Shown: positions 20,497-32,431, counted from the stretch's first letter. The stretch is 64,000 bases of DNA from Sulfuricaulis limicola (GCF_002355735.1 NZ_AP014879.1:1240001-1304000), one strand, 5' to 3'. Numbers and translations are program-made. The notes: a model not told the origin generated them from the sequence alone.

Positions 20497-22851
20497 ATGG
20501 GAAAATCCGCCATTCTCGACGGCACTCTAAGGAAGGTTGTGACGCAGGCCACCCGTAACAAGAACAGTCCACCGCTGACACCGCGTATTCTCCGCCTGTT
20601 GCGTGAAGCGGCCCTCTACATCCTCGGGGCTGTTGCCATCTACTTGCTGATATCGCTGTGGACCTATTCCGCTTCGGACCCATCCTGGTCGCACCGGGGC
20701 ACGAATACGGTCATCTTCAACACCGGTGGCCGGGTTGGTGCCTGGCTGTCCGACGTGCTGTTCAATCTGTTCGGTTACGTCGCCTATCTCCTGCCGTTCA
20801 TGATCGGCTTTGCCGGCTGGCGTATTTACCTGCATCGCAAGGATCCCGCGCCCACGGGCCTGAAACACCGTCTGCTCATGAACGGCAGCTTCCTGGCCGC
20901 GGTGATCGGCGCCTGCGGACTGGCCGGCCTGCACTTCGCGCAGAGCAAGACCGGCATGCCGTTCGCGAGCGGCGGCTGGCTCGGCAATGCCGTCGGGCTC
21001 GGCCTGGCATCGGTCTTCAGCTTCACCGGCGCGACGCTGTTTTTGCTGGCGCTGTTCCTCTCCGGCGTCACGGTTTTCACCGGCCTGTCCTGGCTCTGGC
21101 TGATGGACAATGTCGGCCGCGGGAGCTTCGCGCTGGCCGGGTGGCTGTATCAATTCAGCGCCGCCCAGATGGATCGGCTTATCGGCATGCGCGCGCGCCG
21201 GGAACGACGCGTGGTGGTCGAGGAAGACAAAAAAGTGCTGGAACGGCACACCCCGCCGCGCATCGAGCCGGTGATCGCCAAGCCCGTGCCCAGCAAGCGT
21301 GCCGAGAAGGAAAAGCAGGTGCCGCTGTTCGACCTGCCGGCGCCGGGCGAACTGCCGCCGCTGTCGCTGCTCGATCCCGCTGACAAGGACAAGGCCCCGC
21401 AATTCTCCAAGCAATCACTGGAAAGCATGGCGCGCCTGCTGGAGAAAAAACTGCTCGATTTCGACATCGAGGCGCAGGTGGTCGCAGTGCACCCGGGACC
21501 CGTGATCACGCTGTTTGAAATCGAACCGGCGCCCGGCATCAAGGCGTCACAGATCACCAATCTCCAGCGCGACCTGGCGCGCTCGCTGTCCGTCGTCAGC
21601 CTGCGCGTGGTGGAAAACATCCCGGGCAAGACCTCGGTCGGCATCGAAATACCGAACGAGTCGCGCGAAACCATCCGGCTCTCCGAGGTGCTGGCTTCGC
21701 ATGTCTACGAAGAATCGGTCTCGCCACTGTCGCTGGCGCTGGGCAAGGACATCAGCGGCAATCCGGTGGTGGCGGACCTGACCAAGATGCCGCATCTGCT
21801 GATCGCCGGCACCACCGGTTCGGGAAAATCGGTGTGCATCAACTCGCTGATCCTGAGCCTGGTGTACAAGTCCACGCCGGAAAACGTGCGCATGATCATG
21901 ATCGACCCGAAGATGCTGGAGCTCGCGGTGTATCAGGGCATCCCGCATCTGCTGGCGCCGGTGGTGACCGACATGAAACAGGCTGCCAACGCCTTCAAGT
22001 GGTGCATCGCCGAGATGGAGCGGCGTTACCGCCTGATGGCGGCGCTCGGTGTGCGCAATCTGGCCGGTTACAACCGCAAGATCAAGGACGCCGAAGAGGC
22101 CGGCAAGCCGATCGTCGATCCGCTTTTTACCCCAATGAACCCCGAAGACGAAGCGCCCGTGCTCAAATCGCTGCCGCTGATCGTCATCCTGGTGGACGAG
22201 TTGGCGGACCTCATGATGGTGGTCGGCAAGAAGGTCGAAGAACTGATCACGCGCCTGGCGCAGAAGGCGCGCGCCGCCGGCCTGCACCTGGTGCTGGCGA
22301 CGCAGCGCCCGTCGGTGGACGTCATCACCGGGCTCATCAAGGCCAACATCCCCACGCGCATCGCCTTCCAGATGTCGGCGCGCGTGGATTCGCGCACCGT
22401 GCTCGACATGATGGGCGCGGAACAGCTGCTCGGCAGCGGCGACATGCTGTACCTGAGCACGGGCCACCCGCTGCAACGCGTGCACGGGGCCTTTGTGGCC
22501 GATCATGAAGTGCACAAGGTCACCAGTTTCCTGAAGAAAAGCGGCGAGCCGGTTTACGAAGAGCAGATTCTCACCGGCGATACCGGCGTGAACGATCAGG
22601 GCTTCCTGCAAGAGGGCGGCAACGGTGAGGGTGGCGGCAATGGCGAGTCCGATCCCCTGTACGACGAAGCGCTCAAGATCGTGACCGAGACGCGACGCGC
22701 CTCCATCTCCGGCGTTCAACGCCGGCTGCGCATCGGCTACAACCGCGCCGCGCGCCTGATCGAGGACATGGAACGCGCCGGGGTCGTCGGGCCGCTGCAA
22801 CCCAATGGCAGCCGCGAGGTGATCGCGCCGCCTCCGCCGCGCGTCGGCTGA
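20497..22851 (+). CDS. ftsK: DNA translocase FtsK
   Basis: Septal DNA pump that clears chromosomes and activates XerCD recombination at dif. Domains in order: four membrane helices (about residues 35-210), a short linker (about 230-310), the alpha-beta motor with Walker A GTTGSGKS at 438-445 and Walker [14 protein letters not shown] near 560, and the C-terminal gamma winged helix (about 720-775) that reads the KOPS sequence. At 784 residues it is the compact form without the long linker of E. coli. The ATG at 20497 lacks a strong ribosome site; a GTG at 20539 is possible but too close to the purine-rich run before it. Heads an ftsK-lolA-rarA order. Confidence 0.95.
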   Translation: MGKSAILDGTLRKVVTQATRNKNSPPLTPRILRLLREAALYILGAVAIYLLISLWTYSASDPSWSHRGTNTVIFNTGGRVGAWLSDVLFNLFGYVAYLLPFMIGFAGWRIYLHRKDPAPTGLKHRLLMNGSFLAAVIGACGLAGLHFAQSKTGMPFASGGWLGNAVGLGLASVFSFTGATLFLLALFLSGVTVFTGLSWLWLMDNVGRGSFALAGWLYQFSAAQMDRLIGMRARRERRVVVEEDKKVLERHTPPRIEPVIAKPVPSKRAEKEKQVPLFDLPAPGELPPLSLLDPADKDKAPQFSKQSLESMARLLEKKLLDFDIEAQVVAVHPGPVITLFEIEPAPGIKASQITNLQRDLARSLSVVSLRVVENIPGKTSVGIEIPNESRETIRLSEVLASHVYEESVSPLSLALGKDISGNPVVADLTKMPHLLIAGTTGSGKSVCINSLILSLVYKSTPENVRMIMIDPKMLELAVYQGIPHLLAPVVTDMKQAANAFKWCIAEMERRYRLMAALGVRNLAGYNRKIKDAEEAGKPIVDPLFTPMNPEDEAPVLKSLPLIVILVDELADLMMVVGKKVEELITRLAQKARAAGLHLVLATQRPSVDVITGLIKANIPTRIAFQMSARVDSRTVLDMMGAEQLLGSGDMLYLSTGHPLQRVHGAFVADHEVHKVTSFLKKSGEPVYEEQILTGDTGVNDQGFLQEGGNGEGGGNGESDPLYDEALKIVTETRRASISGVQRRLRIGYNRAARLIEDMERAGVVGPLQPNGSREVIAPPPPRVG

Positions 22852-22871
22852 TCCACGCTATTCGCCCACGC

Positions 22872-23498
22872 ATGAAGCGCTTTCTGATTTTATTGCCTCT
22901 CCTGTTTCTGACGGGCCTGACCCAGGCCGCGGAGGCCCCCAGGTCCGGGATTGACAGCCTGCGCCGGTTTTTCAGCGAGGTTAACAGTTACAGCGCCCGT
23001 TTCACTCAAGTGGTGCTGGACGAGCGCCTGAGCCCGATCCAGGAATCCTCCGGCACGCTCTGGATCGAACGGCCCAACAAATTCCGCTGGGATTACGAGA
23101 AACCCTACAAGCAACGCATCGTCGCCGATGGCGAGCGCCTCTGGGTTTACGATGTTGGCCTGCAACAGGTGAGTGTGCGGCCCTTGTCGGGCGGTCTGAA
23201 TGATACTCCGGCCATGCTGCTTGCCGGCCGCGGCCGGCTGGAAGACAATTTCACCATCAAGCCGCTCAGCATGCAGAACGACAGCGAATGGGTGCAACTT
23301 TCACCCCGGCGCAAGGACAGCGGCTACGAGGATATTCGCATCGGATTTGCGCAAGGCAAGCTGCGCGTGCTGGAGATGGTCGACGGTTTCGGGCAAGTGA
23401 CGCGCGTGACGTTCCAGTCTTCCCGGGAAAATCCGCGGATCGAGCCCAACCGCTTCAGTTTCACCCCGCCAGAGGGCGTGGACGTGGTGGGTGAGTAA
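22872..23498 (+). CDS. lolA: Outer-membrane lipoprotein carrier LolA
   Basis: Periplasmic chaperone that carries lipoproteins from LolCDE to LolB. A signal peptide of about 19 residues ends at TQAAEA. The mature protein has the LolA opening with YSARFTQVVLDE, then a GTLWIERPNKFRWDYEKPYKQ stretch, the IVADGERLWVYD strand pair, and a C-terminal NRFSFTPPEGVDVV. The length of 208 is typical. It starts 20 bases after ftsK and is followed by a family F repeat before rarA. Confidence 0.92.
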   Translation: MKRFLILLPLLFLTGLTQAAEAPRSGIDSLRRFFSEVNSYSARFTQVVLDERLSPIQESSGTLWIERPNKFRWDYEKPYKQRIVADGERLWVYDVGLQQVSVRPLSGGLNDTPAMLLAGRGRLEDNFTIKPLSMQNDSEWVQLSPRRKDSGYEDIRIGFAQGKLRVLEMVDGFGQVTRVTFQSSRENPRIEPNRFSFTPPEGVDVVGE

Positions 23499-23540
23499 AA
23501 CCGCGCCTCTCTCTCAGCTTTAAGGGTTTCTAACAAAATA

Positions 23541-23624
23541 GATAGACAGGATTAACAGGATTTACAGGATTAAAAACTTTGCGAAATTAATGATCTTGTT
23601 AATCCTGTGAATCCTGTCCATTTT
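23541..23624. repeat. Palindromic repeat, family F copy 1
   Basis: Direct 9-mer-like units (GACAGGATTAACAGGATTTA) on the left arm are mirrored by AATCCTGTGAATCCTGTCC on the right. The whole can fold as a long hairpin between lolA and rarA. A second copy is at 50188-50284. Confidence 0.85.
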
Positions 23625-23674
23625 TTTATTTGTTCTGGGTTCCAAGTTTGTTACGCGCCTGAAAGAGGTTAATC

Positions 23675-25054
23675 GTGGCGACACAGGACCTGTTTCCGGA
23701 AAGCCAATCCATGCCGTGGCAGCCGCTGGCGGATCGCATGCGGCCGCAACGGCTGGAGGATTTTTTCGGTCAGTCGCATTTGCTCGCGCCGGGCAAGCCG
23801 CTGCGGCAGGCGATCGAGGCCGGCATCCTGCATTCCATGATTTTCTGGGGCCCGCCCGGCACCGGCAAGACTACGCTGGCGCGCCTCATCGCGCGGCGCA
23901 CCCAGGCCCATTTCATCGCCATCTCCGCGGTCTTCGCCGGCGTCAAGGAAATCCGCGCGGCCGTGGAGGAGGCGAAGCAGGCGCGCGCCGGGGGCCATGC
24001 CACGGTTTTGTTCGTGGACGAGGTGCACCGCTTCAACAAGGCGCAGCAGGACGGATTTCTGCCTTACGTGGAAGACGGCACGCTGACCTTCATCGGCGCC
24101 ACCACGGAAAATCCCTCGTTTGAGCTGAACAACGCCTTGCTGTCGCGCGCCCGCGTCTACGTGCTCAAGGCGCTGACGGCGGAGGAAATCCGTCAGGCCA
24201 TCGACCGTGCACTACTGGACGAAACCGCCGGCCTGGGGACGCAGCATCTGGAGATGCCGCCGGAGGCGCGCGAACTGCTGGCGCAGGCGGCCGATGGCGA
24301 CGCGCGCCGGGCGCTGAACCTGCTCGAGATGGCTTCCGACCTGGCGCCAAAGCAGGATGGCCGGCAGACCGTTACGGCTGATCTCATCAAGGAAGTCGTC
24401 ACCGGCGGCGTGCGTCGCTTCGACAAACAGGGCGAGGCGTTCTACGACCAGATATCCGCGCTGCACAAGTCGGTGCGTGGCTCCGATCCGGATGCCTCGC
24501 TGTACTGGTTCGCGCGCATGCTCGACGGCGGTTGCGACCCGCTGTATATCGCGCGACGCGTGGTGCGCATGGCTTCGGAAGACGTCGGCAACGCCGACCC
24601 GCGCGCCCTGCAGCTGGCCTTGAGCGCCTGGGATGTGCAGGAGCGTCTGGGCAGCCCGGAAGGGGAACTTGCCGTCGCCCAGGCTGTCGTTTACATGGCC
24701 TGTGCACCGAAAAGCAATGCCGTGTATACGGCCATGGGCGCCGCCATGGACGACGCGAAAAAACAGGGCTCGCTCGAGGTACCGCTGCATCTGCGCAACG
24801 CCCCGACGCGCCTGATGAAGGAGCTGGGTTATGCCAAAGGCTATCGTTATGCCCACGACGAGGCCGAGGCCTATGCCGCCGGCGAGAATTATTTTCCGGA
24901 TCAGCTCGGGAAGCGCCAGTATTATTTTCCCACCGAACAGGGATTAGAGGGTAAAATCGCCGAGCGTTTGGCGCATTTTCACGAGCTCGACAAAATGGCG
25001 CGGGAATCCGGCGTCGGACAGGAAAAAAGCAAGCCCGGCAAGAATACCAAGTAA
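23675..25054 (+). CDS. rarA: Replication-associated recombination protein A (RarA/MgsA)
   Basis: AAA+ ATPase related to clamp loaders and eukaryotic WRNIP1 that acts at stalled forks. Walker A GPPGTGKT is at 59-66, Walker B is in [12 protein letters not shown] near 112, sensor 1 in [14 protein letters not shown] near 137, and the C-terminal domain with [18 protein letters not shown] and the [14 protein letters not shown]-like region (here [14 protein letters not shown]) is complete. The start is GTG behind GAAAGAGG. The length of 459 is normal. lolA-rarA-crcB-serS order is conserved in pseudomonads. Confidence 0.95.
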   Translation: MATQDLFPESQSMPWQPLADRMRPQRLEDFFGQSHLLAPGKPLRQAIEAGILHSMIFWGPPGTGKTTLARLIARRTQAHFIAISAVFAGVKEIRAAVEEAKQARAGGHATVLFVDEVHRFNKAQQDGFLPYVEDGTLTFIGATTENPSFELNNALLSRARVYVLKALTAEEIRQAIDRALLDETAGLGTQHLEMPPEARELLAQAADGDARRALNLLEMASDLAPKQDGRQTVTADLIKEVVTGGVRRFDKQGEAFYDQISALHKSVRGSDPDASLYWFARMLDGGCDPLYIARRVVRMASEDVGNADPRALQLALSAWDVQERLGSPEGELAVAQAVVYMACAPKSNAVYTAMGAAMDDAKKQGSLEVPLHLRNAPTRLMKELGYAKGYRYAHDEAEAYAAGENYFPDQLGKRQYYFPTEQGLEGKIAERLAHFHELDKMARESGVGQEKSKPGKNTK

Positions 25055-25060
25055 CCTTTT

Positions 25061-25582
25061 ATGACGAACATGAATCGCACAAAGCTGATCATCGCGGGTC
25101 TCGCCCTGGTTCTGTTCACGCTGCCGTCGGCGGCGGACAAGCCGGCACCTCCTGCCCCCGCAGTTGATAATTTCCAGAGTGGCACCTCCGCGTTCAACGC
25201 CGGCCAATATTCAAAGGCGCGCGAATTATGGCTGCCCCTGGCGGAGCATGGCGATCCACGGGCGCAGCATGCGCTTGCCCGCCTGTACGAGAAAGGAAAT
25301 GGCGTGGACCGTGATTTCAAGGTGGCGGCAGGATGGTTTCTGAAAGCGGCAGAACAGGGACATGCCGACAGCCAGTACCGTCTCGCCGTGGGTTACACCT
25401 TTGGATTGGGCGTGAAGCGAGATGAAGCCATGGCGCTTTCCTGGTTGCGCAAGGCGGCGAATAACGGCCATAAACGCGCGCAGAAAACACTGGCGCGGGC
25501 CTATGAAGACGGCCGCTTGGGCCTCGTGGCCGACCCGGAGCAGGCGAAGTACTGGTACGATAAGGCCAATTCCGGCTCGTGA
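25061..25582 (+). CDS. Sel1-repeat periplasmic protein
   Basis: A 173-residue protein with a signal peptide (about 1-24) followed by Sel1-type TPR-like repeats: ARELWLPLAEHGDPRAQHALARLYEKG is the first, then AAGWFLKAAEQGHADSQYRLAVGYTFG, then ALSWLRKAANNGHKRAQKTLARAYEDG, each ending in a helix-turn pattern. Such proteins act as protein-interaction scaffolds. It follows rarA after 6 bases, so is probably co-transcribed. Partners are unknown. Confidence 0.82.
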   Translation: MTNMNRTKLIIAGLALVLFTLPSAADKPAPPAPAVDNFQSGTSAFNAGQYSKARELWLPLAEHGDPRAQHALARLYEKGNGVDRDFKVAAGWFLKAAEQGHADSQYRLAVGYTFGLGVKRDEAMALSWLRKAANNGHKRAQKTLARAYEDGRLGLVADPEQAKYWYDKANSGS

Positions 25583-25622
25583 AATAAACATAAATCCTTC
25601 CATCCGTGAGACGCGTATTCCC

Positions 25623-25993
25623 ATGAGACAGGTGCTGGCGATAGCAGCGGGCGGGGCTGTCGGCAGCCTGTTGCGTTTCTGGATGTCCACCTGGGTGCAT
25701 ACGTTCACCGACCGGTCGTTTCCCTACGGCACGCTGGTGGTGAACGTGCTGGGATGCCTTGCCATGGGCTTTTTGTTCGTGCTTTTCATCGACCGGCTGA
25801 GCGACAACCCGGTGTTGCGCGCCGGCATCCTCATCGGCGTGTTGGGCGGCTTCACCACCTTTTCGTCGTTCTCCATCGAAACCTTCAACCTGATCGAGCA
25901 GGGCGCCTGGGTCAGGGCAGTGGCCAACATGAGCGGAAGCCTGGTGCTGTGCATCGGCGCCACCTGGATCGGCGTGATACTGGGGAGACAGGT

Positions 25994-25997
<4 letters not shown>
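25623..25997 (+). CDS. crcB: Fluoride channel CrcB/Fluc
   Basis: Small four-helix membrane protein that forms antiparallel dimers and expels fluoride. I start at the ATG at 25623 giving MRQVLAIAAGGAVGSLLRFW; the longer frame upstream is in sel1 gene territory. The family motifs GTLVVNVLGCLAMGF and GGFTTFSSFSIET are intact, including the Asn and Phe-box residues that line the fluoride pathway. 124 residues. No crcB riboswitch is seen in the 40-base gap upstream. Overlaps the next gene by 4 bases. Confidence 0.93.
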
Positions 25998-27615
<1,618 letters not shown>

Positions 27616-27640
27616 CGGCGTCCGTTTGTCCTGCCCCTTT

Positions 27641-27649
27641 TGCTATAAT
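27641..27649 (+). promoter_or_regulatory. Extended -10 promoter before the cellulose-synthase-like gene
   Basis: TGCTATAAT is a perfect TGnTATAAT extended -10 element, 53 bases before the GTG start. No good -35 is needed for this class. The transcript would begin near 27656 and include a small hairpin with GTCTCT (27671-27676) and AGAGAC (27682-27687) stems. Confidence 0.5.
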
Positions 27650-27701
27650 CGGCGGCAAATTCGGGGGAGAGTCTCTGTCCAAGAGACCTAGAATTAATAA
27701 A

Positions 27702-29936
27702 GTGGTACCGGCTTCCAATCGGGCAGTAACCCGGCTTCGCGCGCTGATCGTCCTGGCGTTCGTTGTCTATGCGCCTTATTACCTGATCTGGCGTCTGGGC
27801 ACCTTCAATCCGGACGCCCCGTTTTTTTCATGGCTGATCTGGGGCGCCGAGGTGTTCGGTTACCTGACGGCAGTCCTGCATATTTTCATGGTCAGCCGCC
27901 TGACGTCGCCGCAGGCCGACTCCCCGCCGCAAGGCCTGACGGTCGATGTGTTCATTCCCACCTATAACGAGAGCGTCAGTCTGTTGCGGCATACGCTGCT
28001 GGCCGCTACGCGCATGGAGTATCCGCATCAGACCTGGCTGCTGGACGACGGCAACCGTCCCGAAATGGCGGCCCTGGCCAAAGAGCTGGGTTGCCGCTAT
28101 CTGGCGCGAACTGAAAATACCGATGCCAAGGCCGGCAACTTGAATAACGCACTGTCACACAGTCAGGCGGATTTCGTCGCCGTCTTCGATGCCGATCACG
28201 TGCCACACAAGGATTTTCTCAACCGGACACTGGGTTTTTTCCAGGATGAAAAAGTGGCGTTTGTGCAGACGCCGCAGGATTTCTACAACCTCGATTCCTA
28301 CCAGCACCGGCGCCATCGGCGCCTGAGTTACATCTGGACCGAACAGTCCCTGTTCTTCCGCGTGATACAGCGCGGCAAGGACCGCTGGAACGCGGCCTAT
28401 TTCTGTGGCAGTTGCGCCGTCCTGCGACGCAGCGCCCTGGACAGCATCGGCGGCTTTGCCACCGGTACGGTCACGGAGGATTTGCACACCTCCATACGCC
28501 TGCACAAGAAAGGACATAAGGCGGTCTATTATCCGGTGAGTATGGCGTTCGGCCTGGCTCCGAATTCCGTGCGCGCGTTCCTGCTGCAGCGGCAACGCTG
28601 GGGGCAGGGCGCCATGCAGGTCTGGCGCAAGGAAGGCATTTTGTTCACGCGCGGGCTCACTCTGCCGCAGCGTTTGAATTATCTGGCGTCGGTGTTGACC
28701 TACTTCGACGGTTGGCAGAAGACCATTTTTTACCTGGCGCCGGCCGTGGTGCTGCTGACGGGCGTCATGCCGATCAGCGTGCTCGGAAAGGATTTCCTGC
28801 TGCACTTCATTCCCTTCTACATCCTGTGTTTCTGGGCCTATGAAGAGGCGGGCCGCGGTTATGGCGGCACCGTGCTGACCGAGCAATACAACATGGCCCG
28901 CTTTGCCACGTTCGCGTTGGCGACCATCGGCGGTTTCGGGCGGCACCTGAAGTTCACCGTCACGCAAAAGATCAGCCTGGAGCGGGACCGGGCGCGGACC
29001 GTGATTCCGCAGTTGTTCGTGCTGTTGCTCAGTATAAGCGCCATTATCATCGGGGCGATCCTGTGGCAGTCGCAGCAGCATCTGAGCCCCGGCGCCTTCT
29101 GGGCCAACATCCTCTGGGCCAGCATCAATCTCGGGCTGGCCGGCGCCGTGGTGCGCTTCACGTTGCGGCGCAATCACCGCCGGCGCGAGTATCGCTTTCC
29201 GATCCCGCTGCCTGCCTTCATCGGCAAACCGGAAACCGGCAGGGTGCTCGGTCTGGTGGAGGACATCTCGGCGGACGGCTGCCGTTTCATATCCGAGAAG
29301 CCGGTGGCCACCGCAGCCAATGTGAATGGTGAAATATTTCTTCCCAGTGGACGCATGCCATTTGCCGCCAGTATCAGCCGACATTATGAAGCAGTGACAC
29401 CATCCCGGAGCAGCCGCGCCAGATCGCATGAATCCGGAGAGCGCGCATCGCGTAAAAAGCTTGAGTATGGGCTGGCGTTCAAGTGGAAATCCGCCAACGA
29501 CGCCGCTCAATTGGAGAATTTTCTGTATGGATCGGATGTGCAATGGCAGATTCTGGATTTGCATGAGGGTGTGACGACTCCTGTGGCTTGGGCTGTCGAC
29601 CTCTTCACCTCCGGAAAAAGTGAAAGGGTTTCCGAAATCTCGCCGGGAGAATGGCTCCCGGTGATTTATCATCCGTCCGGCAAGGATGGCCAGCAGGACA
29701 GGTTCGCCGTGTTGTCCCGGACCGACTGGGCCCGGAAACCCGCCAGGCTGATCATGTTCGAGCCGGTGCCGCCGGATACACACCTCAAGCTGTATATTTT
29801 CGGACACATGCCGCGCGACCGGGTGCTGGGGACAGTAACGGACGTGCAGAAATTGCCGACAACCATCGCGGACATCTATCTGTCTCGCGTGACGCTGGAA
29901 CCCATACACACGGATGAAATCACCCGCCAGTCATAA
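27702..29936 (+). CDS. Cellulose-synthase-like family 2 glycosyltransferase with PilZ domain
   Basis: Processive inner-membrane beta-glycan synthase of the BcsA type, likely using UDP-glucose. Two N-terminal helices (about 15-65) precede the GT-A domain with the metal-binding DAD at 163-165, the catalytic TED with Asp260, and the acceptor-site motif QRQRW at 296-300. Further helices follow to about residue 480, then a C-terminal PilZ domain with RRREYR near 492 and DISADGC near 518, which binds cyclic di-GMP. The length of 744 matches BcsA. The GTG start has no clear ribosome site. No bcsB, bcsC or bcsZ is adjacent, only a BcsS-like gene, so the polymer may be cellulose or another beta-glucan. 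Confidence 0.88.
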   Translation: MVPASNRAVTRLRALIVLAFVVYAPYYLIWRLGTFNPDAPFFSWLIWGAEVFGYLTAVLHIFMVSRLTSPQADSPPQGLTVDVFIPTYNESVSLLRHTLLAATRMEYPHQTWLLDDGNRPEMAALAKELGCRYLARTENTDAKAGNLNNALSHSQADFVAVFDADHVPHKDFLNRTLGFFQDEKVAFVQTPQDFYNLDSYQHRRHRRLSYIWTEQSLFFRVIQRGKDRWNAAYFCGSCAVLRRSALDSIGGFATGTVTEDLHTSIRLHKKGHKAVYYPVSMAFGLAPNSVRAFLLQRQRWGQGAMQVWRKEGILFTRGLTLPQRLNYLASVLTYFDGWQKTIFYLAPAVVLLTGVMPISVLGKDFLLHFIPFYILCFWAYEEAGRGYGGTVLTEQYNMARFATFALATIGGFGRHLKFTVTQKISLERDRARTVIPQLFVLLLSISAIIIGAILWQSQQHLSPGAFWANILWASINLGLAGAVVRFTLRRNHRRREYRFPIPLPAFIGKPETGRVLGLVEDISADGCRFISEKPVATAANVNGEIFLPSGRMPFAASISRHYEAVTPSRSSRARSHESGERASRKKLEYGLAFKWKSANDAAQLENFLYGSDVQWQILDLHEGVTTPVAWAVDLFTSGKSERVSEISPGEWLPVIYHPSGKDGQQDRFAVLSRTDWARKPARLIMFEPVPPDTHLKLYIFGHMPRDRVLGTVTDVQKLPTTIADIYLSRVTLEPIHTDEITRQS

Positions 29937-30672
29937 TTCCTCCATGCCGACGCCGGCCTTCCGGTTATTGGCGGTGTTGCTCTGGACGTCAGCCAGCCTG
30001 GCATGGCCGGGGCAGTCCCATGCTCGGGAATGGCTCGGCCTGACCGGGGTGGAAATGGCGGAGCAAGGCAGTGCCTATGCCTTCGCCGGCGCCATCGTGC
30101 CGTTCGGTACGGATGCCGCGCTCGGTCAGGGTTGGGTGCAGCGTTACTGGCTGGATTGGGTGAAATATCGTTTCGAATCGGAAGCGGAACAGGTACAGGC
30201 CCGGGCGCCGGGATTTTCCGCATCACTCGGCTACCAGAACAGCGACGGCACCGGTTCCTGGGCGATATATGCCGGGGCCGGATACCGGGATACCGGTCTC
30301 ACGCCCGATCGGCTGAACGCGCGGGTGCGTGACACCCAGAGCGCGCTTTTATTGCTGGCGGAAACGGACCGCCGTTTTGCCGAAACATGGCGTTTTACCG
30401 GCGCGGTCCAGTATTCGGCCGGCCCTGACAGCTACTGGTCGCGCGTCAAGTTTTTGCACAAATCGCCCAGCGCCACTTTCTGGTCTGGCGTGGAGATCGT
30501 GTTTCAGGGCGACCCCGATTACAAGGCCTACAAGCTCGGATTTGTCCTCGACGAGATACCCGTGACCAGCCGGGCGAGCCTCAATTTCAAGCTCGGGGCG
30601 GTCAAGACAAAGGGTCTCGAAACCGACGCCTATGCCGGCATTGAGCTGGTGGGCGTTTTCGGCAACAAATAA
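29914..30672 (+). CDS. BcsS-like outer-membrane protein
   Basis: A 252-residue exported protein with a signal peptide ending near HAREW (about residue 38 from this start; an ATG at 29944 gives a shorter, more usual leader). The mature part alternates hydrophobic residues with many Tyr, Trp and Gly, typical of a small beta-barrel, and segments such as GYQNSDGTGSWAIYAGAGYRDTG resemble the BcsS family that accompanies cellulose synthases. It overlaps the upstream gene by 23 bases, so the two are coupled. Function in glucan export or surface retention is inference. Confidence 0.6.
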   Translation: MKSPASHNSSMPTPAFRLLAVLLWTSASLAWPGQSHAREWLGLTGVEMAEQGSAYAFAGAIVPFGTDAALGQGWVQRYWLDWVKYRFESEAEQVQARAPGFSASLGYQNSDGTGSWAIYAGAGYRDTGLTPDRLNARVRDTQSALLLLAETDRRFAETWRFTGAVQYSAGPDSYWSRVKFLHKSPSATFWSGVEIVFQGDPDYKAYKLGFVLDEIPVTSRASLNFKLGAVKTKGLETDAYAGIELVGVFGNK

Positions 30673-30720
30673 AATCCTGTCTAGCCTGTGTGTCTGGTTC
30701 TGGGCTATTCTCGTTTCCTT

Positions 30721-30810
30721 GGAGGGATGGCCGAGCGGTTGAAGGCACCGGTCTTGAAAACCGGCAGGGGCTTACGCTCCTCGTGAGTTCGAATCTCACT
30801 CCCTCCGCCA
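30721..30810 (+). tRNA. tRNA-Ser (UGA)
   Basis: A complete type II tRNA. The acceptor stem GGAGGGA pairs with TCCCTCC at 30800-30806, the D arm contains GCCGAGCGGTTGAAGG, the anticodon loop CTTGAAA gives anticodon UGA between the CCGGT/ACCGG stems, a long variable arm follows, and the T arm contains GTTCGAATC. The discriminator G and an encoded CCA end the gene. The long variable arm confirms serine identity. Confidence 0.97.
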
Positions 30811-30903
30811 CTTCCTGTGCGCGTATTTTCCTCCGCCGCCACATCACTTCCTGAATATCACCGAAGAAATAGGCTCCGGGACGATCGAGCCGGCATTCCG
30901 GGT

Positions 30904-30909
30904 TATAAT
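30904..30909 (+). promoter_or_regulatory. -10 box abutting the cysG start
   Basis: A perfect TATAAT ends 6 bases before the ATG at 30916, so transcription would begin at about the A of the start codon. No ribosome site is seen. This suggests a leaderless cysG mRNA; a longer transcript from upstream of the tRNA is also possible. Confidence 0.45.
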
Positions 30910-30915
30910 TCGCCC

Positions 30916-32313
30916 ATGGATTTTCTCCCTATTTTCCTCAACCTCAGGCAACGTCCCTGCGCCGTCATCGGCGGCGGCGAGGTCGCGTCGCGCAAGATAT
31001 CCCTGCTGCTGGATGCCGGCGCCCAGGTCACCGTGTACGCCCCGGAGTTGGCCGACACGATACGGCGCTGGGCCAGCGACGGCAAAATCAGGCATGTGGC
31101 CCGGGAGTTCCGTCCGGAAATGCTGGAAGGCTGTGTGCTGGTGATCGCAGCGACGGATGATCGCGCCGTCAATCAGCAGGTATCAGAAACCGCCAGGGCG
31201 CGCGGTATCCCGGTCAATGTCGTGGACCAGCCGGATCTGTGCACCTTCATCATGCCATCCATTGTCGACCGCTCGCCGGTCATCGTCGCGGTGTCCACCG
31301 GTGGCCGTTCGCCGGTGCTGGCGCGACTGATCCGCGCGCGCCTCGAAACGCTGATTCCCGCAGGGTATGGAAGACTGGCCAGACTGGTGGCGTCATTTCG
31401 CGACAAGGTCAAGAAGCGCTTTGCTCACTCATCCCGGCGCCGTCAATTCTGGGAGGAAGTGCTGCAAAGTCGTGTCGCCGAGCTTGTCTATTCGGGACAG
31501 GAGGAGGCCGCGGAAAAGGCATTGCAGCAGCGCCTCGACGCCATCGACGGCAGCCAGCCGCCGGTCGGGGAAGTGTATCTGGTCGGCGGCGGTCCGGGTG
31601 ACCCGGATCTGCTGACCTTCCGTGCCTTGCACCTGATGCAGCAGGCTGACGTTGTCGTTTACGACCGTCTGGTGTCGCCGGCGGTGCTCAATCTCATACG
31701 TCGCGACGCGGAGCGCATTTATGCCGGCAAGGAACGCGATAATCATGCGATCCCGCAGGAAGACATCAATCACCTGCTGGTGCGGCTCGCGAAAGAGGGC
31801 AAGCGCGTGGTGCGTCTCAAGGGCGGCGATCCCTTCATCTTCGGACGCGGTGGCGAGGAGATCGACACGCTCGCGGCCGAGGGCGTCCCGTTCCAGGTGG
31901 TGCCCGGCATCACCGCCGCCGCCGGCTGCGCCGCCTATGCCGGTATTCCGCTTACGCATCGTGATTACGCCCAGTCAGTCGTGTTCGTGACCGGGCATTT
32001 GCAGGACGGGACCGTCAACCTGAACTGGAAGGCACTGGTGCAGCCGGATCAGACCGTGGTTTTCTACATGGGATTGCACGGCATCGAGACCATCTGCCGC
32101 GAGCTGATGCGTCACGGCATGCCGCCGACGACCCTGGCGGCGCTGGTGCAGCAGGGCACGACGCGCAACCAGCGTGTCCTTACCGCGGACCTCGCGACTT
32201 TGCCCGGCATCGTGGAGAAGGCGCAGGTGAAGGCGCCAACACTGATCATCGTGGGAGACGTGGTGCAGCTGCACGAGCGGCTGCGCTGGTTCGAGCCGAC
32301 CGCCGCGAATTAA
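30916..32313 (+). CDS. cysG: Siroheme synthase
   Basis: Trifunctional enzyme making siroheme from uroporphyrinogen III. Residues 1-150 are the precorrin-2 dehydrogenase/ferrochelatase (CysG-B) part with [20 protein letters not shown] and the helical dimerisation domain to about 210. Residues 215-460 are the SAM-dependent methyltransferase (CysG-A) with [31 protein letters not shown] and [25 protein letters not shown] (quoted as two overlapping parts of the usual motif: [13 protein letters not shown] and [10 protein letters not shown]). The length of 465 is typical. I start at the ATG giving [10 protein letters not shown]. Siroheme is the cofactor of DsrAB, whose operon lies just downstream on the other strand. 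Confidence 0.95.
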   Translation: MDFLPIFLNLRQRPCAVIGGGEVASRKISLLLDAGAQVTVYAPELADTIRRWASDGKIRHVAREFRPEMLEGCVLVIAATDDRAVNQQVSETARARGIPVNVVDQPDLCTFIMPSIVDRSPVIVAVSTGGRSPVLARLIRARLETLIPAGYGRLARLVASFRDKVKKRFAHSSRRRQFWEEVLQSRVAELVYSGQEEAAEKALQQRLDAIDGSQPPVGEVYLVGGGPGDPDLLTFRALHLMQQADVVVYDRLVSPAVLNLIRRDAERIYAGKERDNHAIPQEDINHLLVRLAKEGKRVVRLKGGDPFIFGRGGEEIDTLAAEGVPFQVVPGITAAAGCAAYAGIPLTHRDYAQSVVFVTGHLQDGTVNLNWKALVQPDQTVVFYMGLHGIETICRELMRHGMPPTTLAALVQQGTTRNQRVLTADLATLPGIVEKAQVKAPTLIIVGDVVQLHERLRWFEPTAAN

Positions 32314-32330
32314 TTTTTTAATAAGAATTT

Positions 32331-32405
32331 AACCGCCAAGAACGCCAAATTTTTATTGCTTTTTGAGTAATAGCCTTTCTTGGCGACCTTGGCGTCTTGG
32401 CGGTT
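32331..32405. repeat. Palindromic repeat, family D copy 1
   Basis: Left arm AACCGCCAAGAACGCCAA and right arm TTGGCGTCTTGGCGGTT make a hairpin between the convergent cysG and narL-like genes. Three other copies or half-copies lie at 33142, 49436 and 52365. Confidence 0.9.
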
Positions 32406-32431
32406 CAAGATCATTTTTCAAAGATTCTTAC

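Noticed and set aside
21547-22800. 417-residue open frame antisense to ftsK
   Set aside because: Composition is that of a shadow frame (His/Gln/Arg/Asp-rich, no motif), and FtsK covers it completely.
25583-25622. Fluoride riboswitch before crcB
   Set aside because: The gap is 40 bases, too short and without the pseudoknot-forming stems of the crcB motif.
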